Shown here: piece by piece, positions 25,928-34,701 of the stretch
Layout: the number at the start of each line of letters is the position of its first letter
Position numbering within the stretch: the stretch's first letter is position 1
NCBI GenBank assembly: GCA_963709485.1
Contig: CAVPWE010000001.1
Coordinates: forward strand, 620,001 to 684,000
Direction of reading: 5' to 3'
DNA from: JAXDBM01 sp963709485
GTDB taxonomy: Bacteria; Desulfobacterota; Syntrophia; Syntrophales; Fen-1087
DNA: 64,000 nucleotides
The notes under the pieces: generated by a model
The model's database searches: none
Told to the model about the DNA's origin: nothing
What the model saw: the letters and a program-made list of their open reading frames with translations, nothing else
Program-made: the position numbers and the translations under genes

Positions 25928-26938
25928 TTAGAGCCTATAATAATCCATGTACCAGGTCACGAAGTTTTTGATCCCTTCCTCGATGGGCGTCTTCGGTTTG
26001 AATCCGACATCGGCCGCCAGATCGTCCACATCGGCGCAGGTTTCCGGGACATCGCCCGGCTGCATGGGAAGAAAAATCTTTCGGGCCTCTCTGCGGAGGT
26101 TCTTTTCCAGGATGTCGATGAAATGCAGCAGCTCCACGGGACGGTTGTTGCCGATGTTGTAGATCCGGTAGGGGGCAAAACTGGTGGCCGGATCGGGATG
26201 GTCGGCACGCCATTGGGGATCGGGCGCGGGGATTTTTTCCGCGACGAGGCACACCCCTTCGATGATGTCGTCGATGTAGGTGAAGTCCCGCTTCATGCGA
26301 CCCTGATTGTAGACGTCGATCGGCTTTCCCTCCAGAATGGCTTTGGTGAAGAGAAACAGGGCCATGTCGGGCCGGCCCCAGGGTCCATAGACGGTAAAGA
26401 ACCGCAAACCCGTGCAGGGCAGTCGGTAGAGGCTCGCGTAAGTGTGGGCCATCAGTTCGTTGGCTTTTTTCGTGGCCGCATAGAGGCTCAGGGGGTGGTC
26501 GACGTTGCCGTGTACCGAAAAGGGCATCCGGGTATTGGCGCCGTAAACGGAGCTGGACGAGGCAAAAACCAGATGCCGGACCGGATGCCTGCGGCAGCCC
26601 TCCAGCACGTTCAGAAAGCCTGTCAGATTGCTGTCGATATAAGCATGGGGATTGACGAGCGAGTAGCGGACGCCGGCCTGGGCCGCCAGGTGCACCACGA
26701 ACGCGAACCTCTCCCTGTCGAAAAGAGAGGCCATGCCGTCACGGTCGGTGATGTCCATCCGGACAAACCGGAACCGCGGCCGGTTTTCCAGCAGGGCCAG
26801 GCGCGATCTCTTCAGGGTCACGTCGTAGTAGTCATTCAGATTGTCCACCCCCACGACGGCATGGCCCGATTCAAGGAGCCGGCGCGCCAGGTGATATCCG
26901 ATGAAGCCGGCAGCGCCGGTAACGAGATAATTACTCAT
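25928..26938 (-). CDS. NAD-dependent nucleotide-sugar epimerase (UDP-glucuronate 4-epimerase-like)
   Basis: A 336-residue extended SDR with GAAGFIG (8-14), the Ser cluster FASSSSVYG and catalytic Y153/K157 (YAATK). RFFTVYGPWGRPDMALF is characteristic of UDP-GlcA 4-epimerases of capsule clusters. ATG 26938 has GAGG nine bases upstream. It sits between hemL and gmd on the same strand, so it may supply another sugar for the same polysaccharide. Exact substrate is inferred. Confidence 0.82.
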   Translation of the reverse strand: MSNYLVTGAAGFIGYHLARRLLESGHAVVGVDNLNDYYDVTLKRSRLALLENRPRFRFVRMDITDRDGMASLFDRERFAFVVHLAAQAGVRYSLVNPHAYIDSNLTGFLNVLEGCRRHPVRHLVFASSSSVYGANTRMPFSVHGNVDHPLSLYAATKKANELMAHTYASLYRLPCTGLRFFTVYGPWGRPDMALFLFTKAILEGKPIDVYNQGRMKRDFTYIDDIIEGVCLVAEKIPAPDPQWRADHPDPATSFAPYRIYNIGNNRPVELLHFIDILEKNLRREARKIFLPMQPGDVPETCADVDDLAADVGFKPKTPIEEGIKNFVTWYMDYYRL

Positions 26939-26949
26939 GGATGATGACC

Positions 26950-28233
26950 TCAAATGGCTTTCAGCGTTTCTTCACAGGCCGCGAGCGTTTTATCCAGGTC
27001 TTCTGCGGTGTGCGCGTGGGAGAGGAAGGTCGCCTCGAACTGCGAGGGGGCCAGGCTGACGCCACGGCTCAGCATCCCCCGGAAGTACCGGGCAAAGCGT
27101 TCCGTGTCGCTGCCGGCGGCGGAGCTGAAATCGAACACTTCCCGGTCGGTGAAGAACAGCGTGAACATGGAGCCGGCCCGGTTCAGCCTGCAGGGGATGC
27201 CTTTCTTTTCAAACAGGACCCTCATTTCTTCACAGAGGTGGAACGTCCGGCGATCGAGCATTTCGTAAGCCTCGAGGTTGTCTTTGAGAATGCTCAGGGT
27301 GGCGATGCCGGCCGCCATGGCCAGGGGGTTCCCCGAGAGCGTGCCCGCCTGGTAGACCGGCCCGGAAGGCGCAAGCTGCTCCATGATCTCTCTCCTGCCT
27401 CCGAAGGCCCCGACGGGCAGTCCGCCGCCGATGATCTTGCCCAGGCAGGTGAGGTCCGGCTCGATGCGGGCGAGATTCTGGCAGCCGCCGTAGGTCAGAC
27501 GGAAACCGGTGATCACTTCGTCGAAGATCAGCAGGATCCCATGCCGGCTCGCGATCTCTCTCAGCCCTTCCAGGAATCCGGGCCGGGGCGGCACAACTCC
27601 CATGTTCCCGGCAACGGGCTCGACGATGATGGCGGCGAGATCCGGGCCGTGTACATCCACGGCCGCCCGCACGGCTTCGGTGTTGTTGAAGGGGATGGTG
27701 ACCGTCAGTTCGGCAAGGGGTTGCGGCACGCCCGGACTTCCCGGAATTCCCAGCGTTGCGACACCGGAGCCCGCCTTGACCAGCAGGGAATCGGCATGGC
27801 CGTGGTAGCAGCCCTCGAATTTGATGATCCTGTTTCTGCCGGTGTATCCCCGCGCCAGGCGGATGGCGCTCATGACGGCCTCCGTTCCGGAACTGACCAG
27901 ACGGACCATGTCCATGGCGGGAAAAGCCCCGGTGAGCATTTCCGCCATGACGATCTCCATCTCCGTGGGCGCCCCGTAACTCGTGCCCCGGCGGGCGGCC
28001 CCGCAGATCGCCTCGATCACAAGAGGGTGGCCGTGCCCGAGGATCATGGGTCCCCAGGACATCACGTAATCCACGTATTCCAGGTTGTCCGCGTCAACAA
28101 TGCGGGAGCCCCGCGCCTCGCGGATAAACAGGGGGGTTGCCCCCACGGAACGGAATGCCCGGACGGGGCTGTTCACGCCCCCGGGAATGACGCCCTTCGC
28201 CTGTTCAAAAAGTCTTTCCGATGCGGCGCCCAT
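26950..28233 (-). CDS. hemL: Glutamate-1-semialdehyde 2,1-aminomutase
   Basis: A 427-residue PLP enzyme that makes 5-aminolevulinate for tetrapyrroles. The PLP lysine is K266 in CLGKIIGGG. SSGTEAVMSA and DEVITGFR are conserved, and RRGTSYGAPTE matches the family. Its ATG directly follows the stop of the ahbB-like gene, so the two are translationally coupled haem genes. Confidence 0.95.
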   Translation of the reverse strand: MGAASERLFEQAKGVIPGGVNSPVRAFRSVGATPLFIREARGSRIVDADNLEYVDYVMSWGPMILGHGHPLVIEAICGAARRGTSYGAPTEMEIVMAEMLTGAFPAMDMVRLVSSGTEAVMSAIRLARGYTGRNRIIKFEGCYHGHADSLLVKAGSGVATLGIPGSPGVPQPLAELTVTIPFNNTEAVRAAVDVHGPDLAAIIVEPVAGNMGVVPPRPGFLEGLREIASRHGILLIFDEVITGFRLTYGGCQNLARIEPDLTCLGKIIGGGLPVGAFGGRREIMEQLAPSGPVYQAGTLSGNPLAMAAGIATLSILKDNLEAYEMLDRRTFHLCEEMRVLFEKKGIPCRLNRAGSMFTLFFTDREVFDFSSAAGSDTERFARYFRGMLSRGVSLAPSQFEATFLSHAHTAEDLDKTLAACEETLKAI

Positions 28234-28743
28234 TCAATAATACACCATGCTGGTTTTCTTGAACTCCTCCTCGCTGGCGAGGGCCAGATAGTCCGTCAGT
28301 CCGGCCGCTGTGGAGATCTTCCGGAGCAGCCGGTCTTCCTCCCGCGGGCTGCGGAGATGGATCATGCTGAACAGGTTGTACCTGTCCGCAAAGGCCGGCG
28401 TTCGCTGATAGCAGTGCGTGACTTCGGGGAAGGCGGCCAGAATTCGTCCGACCGCTTCGCAGCGGTCTTCCGGGACGGCCCAGAGAACCATCGTGTTCCG
28501 GGTGAAACCGGCCCTCTGGTGGCGAACGACCGCACCGATCTTCCGAATGATGCCCCGCCGCAGCATATGGCCGATGCCGTCCAGGATTTCCCGTTCCGGA
28601 ATGCCCGTTTCCTGTGCGATCCACCGATAGGGGTATTCGGCAAAACCGATGTCCCCCTGGGTATACCGGACGATCGTCTGTTCCTGTCTGGTCAGCATGG
28701 CTGTCAATGGCGCTGCCGGTGTGCTCCGTCTCTTTTTTTGCAC
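28234..28743 (-). CDS. ahbB: Siroheme decarboxylase/NirL-type Lrp-like protein (AhbB-like)
   Basis: About 169 residues with an Lrp/AsnC-type winged helix (about 15-75) and a C-terminal RAM-like domain. GAVVRHQRAGF and YNLFSMIHL with a closing KKTSMVYY are typical of AhbA/AhbB and NirDLGH proteins, which decarboxylate sirohaem in the alternative haem pathway of sulfate reducers and archaea. The partner half (AhbA) is not in this window. The start could be GTG 28743 or ATG 28698; neither has a clear ribosome site. Coupling to hemL supports a tetrapyrrole role over a purely regulatory one. Confidence 0.78.
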   Translation of the reverse strand: MQKKRRSTPAAPLTAMLTRQEQTIVRYTQGDIGFAEYPYRWIAQETGIPEREILDGIGHMLRRGIIRKIGAVVRHQRAGFTRNTMVLWAVPEDRCEAVGRILAAFPEVTHCYQRTPAFADRYNLFSMIHLRSPREEDRLLRKISTAAGLTDYLALASEEEFKKTSMVYY

Positions 28744-28799
28744 GTTTTTTTCTGACCCGCCCTATAGCACATATCGATGCTGCGCTGCCAAATTATTTC

Positions 28800-28828
28800 T
28801 TGACAAGCCCTGTCTTTGGAGATAGTTA
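28800..28828 (+). promoter_or_regulatory. Weak candidate promoter in the 287-base gap before atpE
   Basis: The gap 28744-29030 has one perfect -35, TTGACA at 28800-28805. The best-placed -10 (TAGTTA, 28823-28828) is poor. The rest of the gap shows a G-rich stretch and no other gene I can support. An AAGGA lies 15 bases before the atpE ATG, longer than usual. Confidence 0.3.
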
Positions 28829-29030
28829 AAACCTGCTTTTTATACGATAATCGGGTTGTCGGTGATGCAGATTGATGGGGAGGTTCCCTGCATGCACTGA
28901 AGGACGCGGGGCGCCCGTCAATGTCTGCGCAATCGCAGGAAGGGGGGTGAGAAAGGCGAATCTGAAGCGGTTGGTCAAATCTTTAAAATCTCATGAGTAA
29001 AAAATCAAGAAAGGATGGTTAAAACGAATT

Positions 29031-29405
29031 ATGTTAAAAAGAGCTAAAATTTTCGCATCAATGGTCATCGGTATTCTTTTCGTTATGATTTTTGCACCGC
29101 TTGCAATGGCAGCTGAGGCCGCCGCCGCAGGCTCAGTCGACTATACCAAAGCCATCGTACTGGGTTGCAGCGTCATCGCCGCCGGCTTGGCCATGGGGCT
29201 GGGCGCCATCGGGGCCGGCATGGGCATGGGCCAGGCGACAAGCGGCGGCAGCGTGGCCGTTGGCCGGAATCCGGAAGCGCAGGGCAAGGTTATGCTGACC
29301 ATGATGGTCGGTCTTGCCATGACGGAATCCATCGCCATTTACGCGCTCGTTATTTCGCTGGTGATTCTGTATGCCAACCCGATCCTCAAGCTGATCGCGC
29401 ATTAA
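29031..29405 (+). CDS. atpE: ATP synthase F0 subunit c
   Basis: A 124-residue protein, longer than the usual ~80, because of an N-terminal signal-like helix ending AMAAEA (about 27) before the two c-subunit helices. The glycine-rich first helix (GAIGAGMGMGQA) and the ion-binding E99 in the second helix are intact. Around it the sequence is ESIAIY: S100 and Y104 match sodium-binding c-subunits. The residue aligned to sodium ligand Q32 of Ilyobacter is Met, with a Gln two positions later, and the Thr after ES is Ile. Ion specificity is therefore unresolved. The gene stands alone with its own terminator, away from atpB. Confidence 0.94.
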   Translation: MLKRAKIFASMVIGILFVMIFAPLAMAAEAAAAGSVDYTKAIVLGCSVIAAGLAMGLGAIGAGMGMGQATSGGSVAVGRNPEAQGKVMLTMMVGLAMTESIAIYALVISLVILYANPILKLIAH

Positions 29406-29427
29406 GAATACATCCGTCCTGTTTAAA

Positions 29428-29468
29428 GAGGGGAGAAGCAATAATCAGTGTCTTCTCCCCTCTTTTTT
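29428..29468 (+). terminator. Intrinsic terminator after atpE
   Basis: GAGGGGAGAAG (29428-29438) pairs with CTTCTCCCCTC (29452-29462), giving 11 pairs and a 13-base loop, directly followed by six T (29463-29468). Confidence 0.92.
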
Positions 29469-29557
29469 GTTTTCTCCCCAAGGAGGGGGCGCCTGCCCCC
29501 GGCTCCTCTTTTTGATAAAGTGGCTGCCTTTTGGGATGAACATCCCCAATATCCTGA

Positions 29558-29586
29558 TTGACACACAAAACCCCTCCCCGTATACT
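29558..29586 (+). promoter_or_regulatory. Near-consensus sigma70 promoter for the amidase gene
   Basis: TTGACA (29558-29563), a 17-base spacer, and TATACT (29581-29586). Transcription would start near 29593, about 36 bases before GTG 29629. This supports the short start of the amidase. Confidence 0.9.
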
Positions 29587-29628
29587 TTCGCCAAAGACAC
29601 GGACGTTCTGATCAGGGGGAGTCATTGC

Positions 29629-31119
29629 GTGGGTACTTTTCCGGAATATGACAGGCAGGATGGGCTCGGTTTGGCTGACCTCATCAGGAAAAAGGAAATA
29701 ACACCCGAAGAAGTTTGTGAAGCAGCCATCGCACGCATTGAGAAAATCAATCCCCGGATAAATGCGGTGATCTACCGCATGTTCGACATTGGAAGGAGAA
29801 CTGCCAGGGCGAACCTGCCTGACGGGCCGTTTTCGGGAGTGCCCTTCCTCATCAAAGACCTGCTTGCCGCATATGCCGGCGTGCCCATGACCATGGGGTG
29901 CAGGGCACTCAGGGATTTCATCCCCTCTTTTGACAGCGAGCTCATGAAACGCTACAAGGCAACGGGCGTTGTGGTTCTGGGTAAAACCAATACGCCCGAA
30001 CTCGGGCTCATGGGCATCACCGAACCTGAGCTGCACGGGCCGACACGAAACCCCTGGAATCTCGATTATACGCCGGGTGGCTCCAGCGGGGGCGCGGCTG
30101 CAGCCGTGGCAAGCGGAATGGTGCCCATGGCATCGGGCGGCGACGGAGGCGGCTCCATCCGCATCCCCGCTTCTTACTGCGGTCTTTTCGGCCTGAAGCC
30201 TTCCCGGGGGCGCAATCCCACAGGCCCCGAATACGGTGCAATCTGGCAGGGGGCCGCAGTGGAGCACGTGATCACCCGGAGCGTCCGCGACAGTGCAGCC
30301 ATGCTCGATGCCATACAGGGGCCTGATGCGGGCGCACCGTTCATGATCCAGAAACCGGAGCGGCCCTATCTCGATGAGGTTTTTCGTGCCCCCGGCGCAT
30401 TGCGCATCGGATTTACACGGAAATCTCCCTTGAGCGCCGGGGTTCATCCCGAGTGCCGGGAGGCCGTGGAAAAAACGGCAAAGCTGCTCGAGAGCCTCGG
30501 CCATGCGGTGGAAGAAGCAGAGCCCGCCATCGATGGAATCGCCCTCGCCAGGAGCTACTTCACCATGTACTACGGCGAGATCGAGGCGGACATCGCGCAA
30601 ATCGGAAAAACTCTGGGGAGGAAACTGTCACAGGCGGATGTGGAAGGCACGACCTGGCTTCTGAACCTGCTCGGAAAGGCCTTTACCGCGGGAGAATTCG
30701 TGCTGTCCATCCGGCAGTGGAACACCTTTTCCCGGCAGATGGGCTTATTCCACGAGAAGTACGACTTTTACCTTACACCCGCGACCGCTTGCCCGCCGGT
30801 GAAAATTGGCGGGATGAAGCCCAGGCCTGCCGAGGAAAAGGCAATGAAGATCGTAAACAGACTGGGACTTGGAAAGCTGGTTCGGTTGACCGGCCTGGCA
30901 GAAAAGATCGCGATCGACAGCCTTGCCAGGACTCCCTTCACGCAGCTTGCAAACCTGACCGGCCAGCCTGCCATGTCAGTGCCGCTTCACTGGACGAAGG
31001 ACGGGTTGCCCTGCGGCGTGCAGTTCATCGCCCGTTCCGGTGATGAGGCCTCCCTGTTCCGGCTGGCAGGACAACTGGAGCAGGCGCAGCCATGGTTCGA
31101 AAAGAGACCGAACATATAG
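29629..31119 (+). CDS. Amidase-signature family hydrolase
   Basis: A 496-residue cytoplasmic hydrolase with the Lys-cisSer-Ser triad K76, S152 and S176, in LIKDLL, GGSSGG and GGSIRIP. Spacing between the two serines (24) equals that of fatty acid amide hydrolase. Members cleave amides such as acylamides, nitrile-derived amides or Glu-tRNA amides (GatA). GatB/GatC are not adjacent and the sequence is not GatA-like at the ends, so it is a stand-alone amidase of unknown substrate. GTG 29629 has GGGGGAG upstream and fits the promoter at 29558; an ATG-like start further upstream would include that promoter. Confidence 0.87.
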   Translation: MGTFPEYDRQDGLGLADLIRKKEITPEEVCEAAIARIEKINPRINAVIYRMFDIGRRTARANLPDGPFSGVPFLIKDLLAAYAGVPMTMGCRALRDFIPSFDSELMKRYKATGVVVLGKTNTPELGLMGITEPELHGPTRNPWNLDYTPGGSSGGAAAAVASGMVPMASGGDGGGSIRIPASYCGLFGLKPSRGRNPTGPEYGAIWQGAAVEHVITRSVRDSAAMLDAIQGPDAGAPFMIQKPERPYLDEVFRAPGALRIGFTRKSPLSAGVHPECREAVEKTAKLLESLGHAVEEAEPAIDGIALARSYFTMYYGEIEADIAQIGKTLGRKLSQADVEGTTWLLNLLGKAFTAGEFVLSIRQWNTFSRQMGLFHEKYDFYLTPATACPPVKIGGMKPRPAEEKAMKIVNRLGLGKLVRLTGLAEKIAIDSLARTPFTQLANLTGQPAMSVPLHWTKDGLPCGVQFIARSGDEASLFRLAGQLEQAQPWFEKRPNI

Positions 31120-31140
31120 GGTGATCGGCATTTCATGAAA

Positions 31141-31175
31141 GAAAAAGCGTGCCTGCATAACCAGGGAGCTTTTTC
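31141..31175 (+). terminator. Weak inverted repeat after the amidase gene
   Basis: GAAAAAGC (31141-31148) pairs with GCTTTTTC (31168-31175) across a 19-base loop. The T-run is inside the stem, so this may be a modest terminator. GC content of the stem is low. Confidence 0.35.
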
Positions 31176-31281
31176 ATCGGATAGACAGGTGTGGTTATTT
31201 TTCTCATTACAAAAATGCCGGGAAGGAAATCAGACACATCCGGTAAACGGACTTACATAAAACGATTAAAAGGAGGCGACC

Positions 31282-32157
31282 ATGATTGAGGACTGGCTGG
31301 AAAACGCGTATGGGGGAATGTCCCGCCGGGAGTTCCTGGCAAAAATGGGTGTGGCCGGCATCGGGCTGGCCGGCTTCGCGATTGCGGCGACGCCGGTGGC
31401 GGGCAAGGTCATCACCACACCGGCGGACGGCATCACCATTTCCGAAGGCAAGGTATTGTCCGGTGATTTCCAGGTGCCGATCTATGAGGCCTGTCCGGCT
31501 GCCGCGGGAAAATACCCCGCGGTGCTGATCATTCCGGAGGTTTTCGGAATGCACGAGCACATCCGGGACGTTGCCCGCCGCTATGCCCGCGCAGGGTTCC
31601 TGAGCGTTACCTTTGAGCCCTATGCGCGGGAAGGGGGCGTTCTGCATCTGCCCAATATTGATGCCGTGCGCAAGGTGGTCGATCCGGTTCCCGATGCACG
31701 CGTGATGGGCGACCTCGACGCCATCATGGCCTATGTTCAGAAACATCGCGCGGCGCCGGCCGGGCGCGTCGGTGTGACCGGATTCTGCAGGGGCGGCATG
31801 TACGCGCTTCTCTTTGCAGCCCATAACCGCGGCGTGAAGGCCGCTGTCGCGTGGTACGGCCAGATCCGGCCGGCCATCACGAAGGATGTGCGGACGGCGG
31901 GTCCGCTGGATGTCGCCGCCCGGATTCAGGCGCCCGTCCTGGGTCTTTACGGAGGAGAGGATCTGGGCATTCCGGTGGCCGATGCAAAGGCGATGGAGGC
32001 CGCGCTCAAGTCCGCGGGCAGGACGGCTGAATTCATCATCTATCCCGGTGCGCCGCACGCCTTTTTCGCCGATTATCGCCCCAGCTACCGGGCCGATGCG
32101 GCGACGGACGCATGGAGCCGCAACCTGGCGTGGTTCAAAAAGCACCTTCAGGCGTAG
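31282..32157 (+). CDS. Tat-exported dienelactone hydrolase family protein
   Basis: A 291-residue alpha/beta hydrolase. The N terminus has a twin-arginine motif SRREFLAK (14-21) and a hydrophobic stretch ending near TPVAG (37-41), so it should be exported folded. The catalytic triad is C169 in TGFCRGG, D227 in GGEDLGI and H259 in PHAFFAD, the Cys-Asp-His set of dienelactone hydrolases. An AAAAGGAGG ribosome site lies a few bases before ATG 31282. The physiological substrate is not evident; exported DLH-like proteins often act on esters or lactones outside the cell. Confidence 0.88.
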   Translation: MIEDWLENAYGGMSRREFLAKMGVAGIGLAGFAIAATPVAGKVITTPADGITISEGKVLSGDFQVPIYEACPAAAGKYPAVLIIPEVFGMHEHIRDVARRYARAGFLSVTFEPYAREGGVLHLPNIDAVRKVVDPVPDARVMGDLDAIMAYVQKHRAAPAGRVGVTGFCRGGMYALLFAAHNRGVKAAVAWYGQIRPAITKDVRTAGPLDVAARIQAPVLGLYGGEDLGIPVADAKAMEAALKSAGRTAEFIIYPGAPHAFFADYRPSYRADAATDAWSRNLAWFKKHLQA

Positions 32158-32284
32158 CCCTTCCGCGCGGCGCGACAACGATCCGTCGCCGGGGAGAGCT
32201 GCCAAGTGACGCGGACGTTTCGGAAAACGTCGGCATGAATGGAGAGAACGAACCGGATCATGAAGCTTGAAGGAGACCTGCCCT

Positions 32285-33445
32285 ATGGACTTCGAATTGT
32301 CCGATGAACAAAGGATGCTGCGGAACAGCGCGGCCCTGTTTGCCGCGAAGGAACTGAAGCCCATCGCCGAGGAGACGGACCGGGAAGACCGCTGGCCCGA
32401 GGGGATGTGGAAGAAGCTGGGTGCGCTGGGCATTCTCGGCATTACCATCGATCCGGCTTACGGCGGCGCGGGAGCGGACATCCTCTCCGGCGCGCTCGTC
32501 GTGGAGGAACTGGCCCGGGTTCTTCCCGCCGTGTCGCTCTCCTACGGAGCCCATGCCAACCTCTGCTGCCACAATCTGTTCATCAACGGCACGGAGGAAC
32601 AGAAACGGACATACCTGCCGCCCCTTTGCTCGGGCGATCATGTGGGGGCTCTGGGCCTGACCGAACCGAACGCCGGCTCCGATGCCGTGAGCATTCAGAC
32701 ATCAGCCAGACGGGAAGGGGATCATTACATCGTCAGCGGACGGAAGACCTTCATCACCAACGGTCCGGACGCCGATACGATTGTCCTGTACGCCAAGACG
32801 GACAGGAGCGCCGGCCCGAAAGGGATCACGGCGTTCATCCTGGACACGAAATTTCCGGGATTCTCGGTTTCCCGGGCCCTTGAGAAGGTCGGCAACCGGG
32901 GGTCCCGTACCGGAGAGCTCGTGCTTGAGGATTGCCGCATCCCGGCCGGGAACGTGCTGGGCAGGGAGAATGCCGGGATTGCCGTGATGATGAGAGGCCT
33001 CGATGTCGAAAGGGCATTCCTTTCCACCTTTGCTCTGGGCATTGCCGAAGGCGCCTTTGAGGAGGCGCTGAAGTATGCCAGGGAGCGGGTGCAGTTCGGC
33101 AAGCCGATTGCGTCCTTCCAGCTGATCCAGGCCAAACTGGCGGACATGTACACCCTCATCGAATCCTCCCGCCTGATGTGCTACAAGGCCTGCATCCTTG
33201 CCGGCCAGGCAGAGCGCGGAGGAAAGGGAACCGAGGTGCACAAGCTGGCCGCGGCGGCCATCCTTTTCACGGCCGAGGCCTGCGACAAGGTCTGCACGGA
33301 GGCCGTGCAGATCCACGGCGGTTACGGTTACTGCCTGGAGTATCCCGTCCAGAGATTCTGGAGGGACGCCAAACTGGGAACCCTGGGTGCGGGCACGTCG
33401 GAGATGCGGCGGCTCATCATCGCCCGTGAGCTGCTCATGTCATAG
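32285..33445 (+). CDS. Acyl-CoA dehydrogenase, isovaleryl-CoA dehydrogenase type
   Basis: A 386-residue flavoprotein. The catalytic Glu is at E242 in GLDVERAF, the helix-G position used by isovaleryl-CoA and long-chain enzymes, and the C-terminal loop reads GAGTSEMRR without the IYEG base. HGGYGYCLEYPVQRFWRDAK matches isovaleryl-CoA dehydrogenases closely. It would oxidise a branched acyl-CoA, for instance from leucine. ATG 32285 follows AAGGAGA by eight bases. The thiolase pair 100 bases downstream may act later in the same pathway. Confidence 0.86.
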   Translation: MDFELSDEQRMLRNSAALFAAKELKPIAEETDREDRWPEGMWKKLGALGILGITIDPAYGGAGADILSGALVVEELARVLPAVSLSYGAHANLCCHNLFINGTEEQKRTYLPPLCSGDHVGALGLTEPNAGSDAVSIQTSARREGDHYIVSGRKTFITNGPDADTIVLYAKTDRSAGPKGITAFILDTKFPGFSVSRALEKVGNRGSRTGELVLEDCRIPAGNVLGRENAGIAVMMRGLDVERAFLSTFALGIAEGAFEEALKYARERVQFGKPIASFQLIQAKLADMYTLIESSRLMCYKACILAGQAERGGKGTEVHKLAAAAILFTAEACDKVCTEAVQIHGGYGYCLEYPVQRFWRDAKLGTLGAGTSEMRRLIIARELLMS

Positions 33446-33546
33446 GGAACGGGGATTTTGTGCGGAGCAGATCAAAGATATCCTGCCAGGAAGGGACGGG
33501 TCAGCTTTCGAGGGTCTCGATTGAATGAAAGGAAGGGAGTAAGGGT

Positions 33547-34689
33547 ATGTCGAAAAAAGTTGCAATTGTATCGATCGCGCAGAGTTCCGGCGCTGAATCG
33601 AAGGAGAACTTCTATGACCAGGCTTACAAGGTCGCGAAGGAGGCGCTGGACAAGGCGGGTTTGACACGGGAGGATTTGGGGACGGTGGTGACGGCCTCGT
33701 CCGACATTTTTCACGGCGGCATCTCCTGTGCCAATTCCTACTACTGGGAAACCACGGGCGCCTTTCTGAAAAATGCCTCGCGTCAGGACGGAGAGTCGCT
33801 CTTCGCCTTTTTTTACGGGGTCATGCGGATTCTGAGCGGGCAGTATGACACCGCCCTGATCATGGCTCTCTGCAAGGGGTCGGAGAACCCGCCGAACGAC
33901 ACCTGTACGCTTATGTTCGCCGATCCCTTCTATCAGCGCCCTGTCGGCCTGACGGAGACCCTGGCGGCGGCCCTGCAGATGCGGCTCTATATGGAACGAT
34001 ATGGAATCACCAGAGAGCAGTGTGCGAAGGTGGCTGTCAAGAACCTGGGCAATGCGATGCGCAACCCTTATGCGCACCGGAAGGGCCGTTACTCCGTGGC
34101 GGATGTGTTGGCGTCCCCGGTGTCCGCCGATCCGCTGACGGAGATGGAAACGGCTCCCAAATCCGAAGGGATGGTGGCCCTGGTACTGGCATCGGAGAAA
34201 CGGGCGAAGAAATTCACGGACAAACCGGTCTGGTTCAGGGGCTATGGCAGTTCCCTGGATACTTTTAATCTGGGGGACCGCGACCTGCTGGACGGTCAAT
34301 TGCAGCAGGCAGCGGCCCGCGCCTACAAGATGGCCGGCATCAAAGATCCGCGCAAGGAGATCGATCTGGCCGAGCTGACCGAGCCTTACGCTTTCCAGGA
34401 GCTGATGTGGTGTGAAGATCTGGGTTTTTGCAGACGGGGCGAGGGCGGCAAATGGATGGAAAGCGGCGCCACGGCCATCAACGGCAAGTTGCCCGTTAAC
34501 GCATCCGGCGGGGTTCTGGCCAACAATCCCTATGTATCCAGGGGCCTTCAGCGTCTCGTGGAGGCGACGCTCCAGTTGCGTGGCGAGGCGGGAGAACGGC
34601 AGGTCAGGAAGAAGGTGAAAACGGCCCTGGCACATGGAACACACGGCTTTGCCGGGCAATGTCACGCTGTCGCAATCATCGGCACATAG
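33547..34689 (+). CDS. Thiolase-fold protein lacking the usual N-terminal Cys (SCP2-type subunit)
   Basis: A 380-residue SCP2/thiolase-fold protein. Aligned to its neighbour at 34702, the nucleophile position (C84 there, in TETCGSTG) falls in FLKNASRQDGES, with no cysteine. The middle (DPFYQRPVGLTE; NPYAHRKGRYS) and C-terminal core (NASGGVLANNP; LAHGTHG) are conserved, so this is not a decayed gene. It may be the partner subunit of a heteromeric thiolase, or a retro-aldolase like Ltp2 where the Cys is not needed. The start ATG 33547 follows GGAAGGGAG. The intact frame argues against a pseudogene. Confidence 0.82.
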   Translation: MSKKVAIVSIAQSSGAESKENFYDQAYKVAKEALDKAGLTREDLGTVVTASSDIFHGGISCANSYYWETTGAFLKNASRQDGESLFAFFYGVMRILSGQYDTALIMALCKGSENPPNDTCTLMFADPFYQRPVGLTETLAAALQMRLYMERYGITREQCAKVAVKNLGNAMRNPYAHRKGRYSVADVLASPVSADPLTEMETAPKSEGMVALVLASEKRAKKFTDKPVWFRGYGSSLDTFNLGDRDLLDGQLQQAAARAYKMAGIKDPRKEIDLAELTEPYAFQELMWCEDLGFCRRGEGGKWMESGATAINGKLPVNASGGVLANNPYVSRGLQRLVEATLQLRGEAGERQVRKKVKTALAHGTHGFAGQCHAVAIIGT

Positions 34690-34701
34690 GAGGAGAGGGA
34701 T

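Noticed and set aside
26941..28755. A 604-codon plus-strand frame opposite hemL and the ahbB-like gene
   Set aside because: Antisense shadow: hemL has full PLP motifs on the minus strand, and the plus frame matches nothing.
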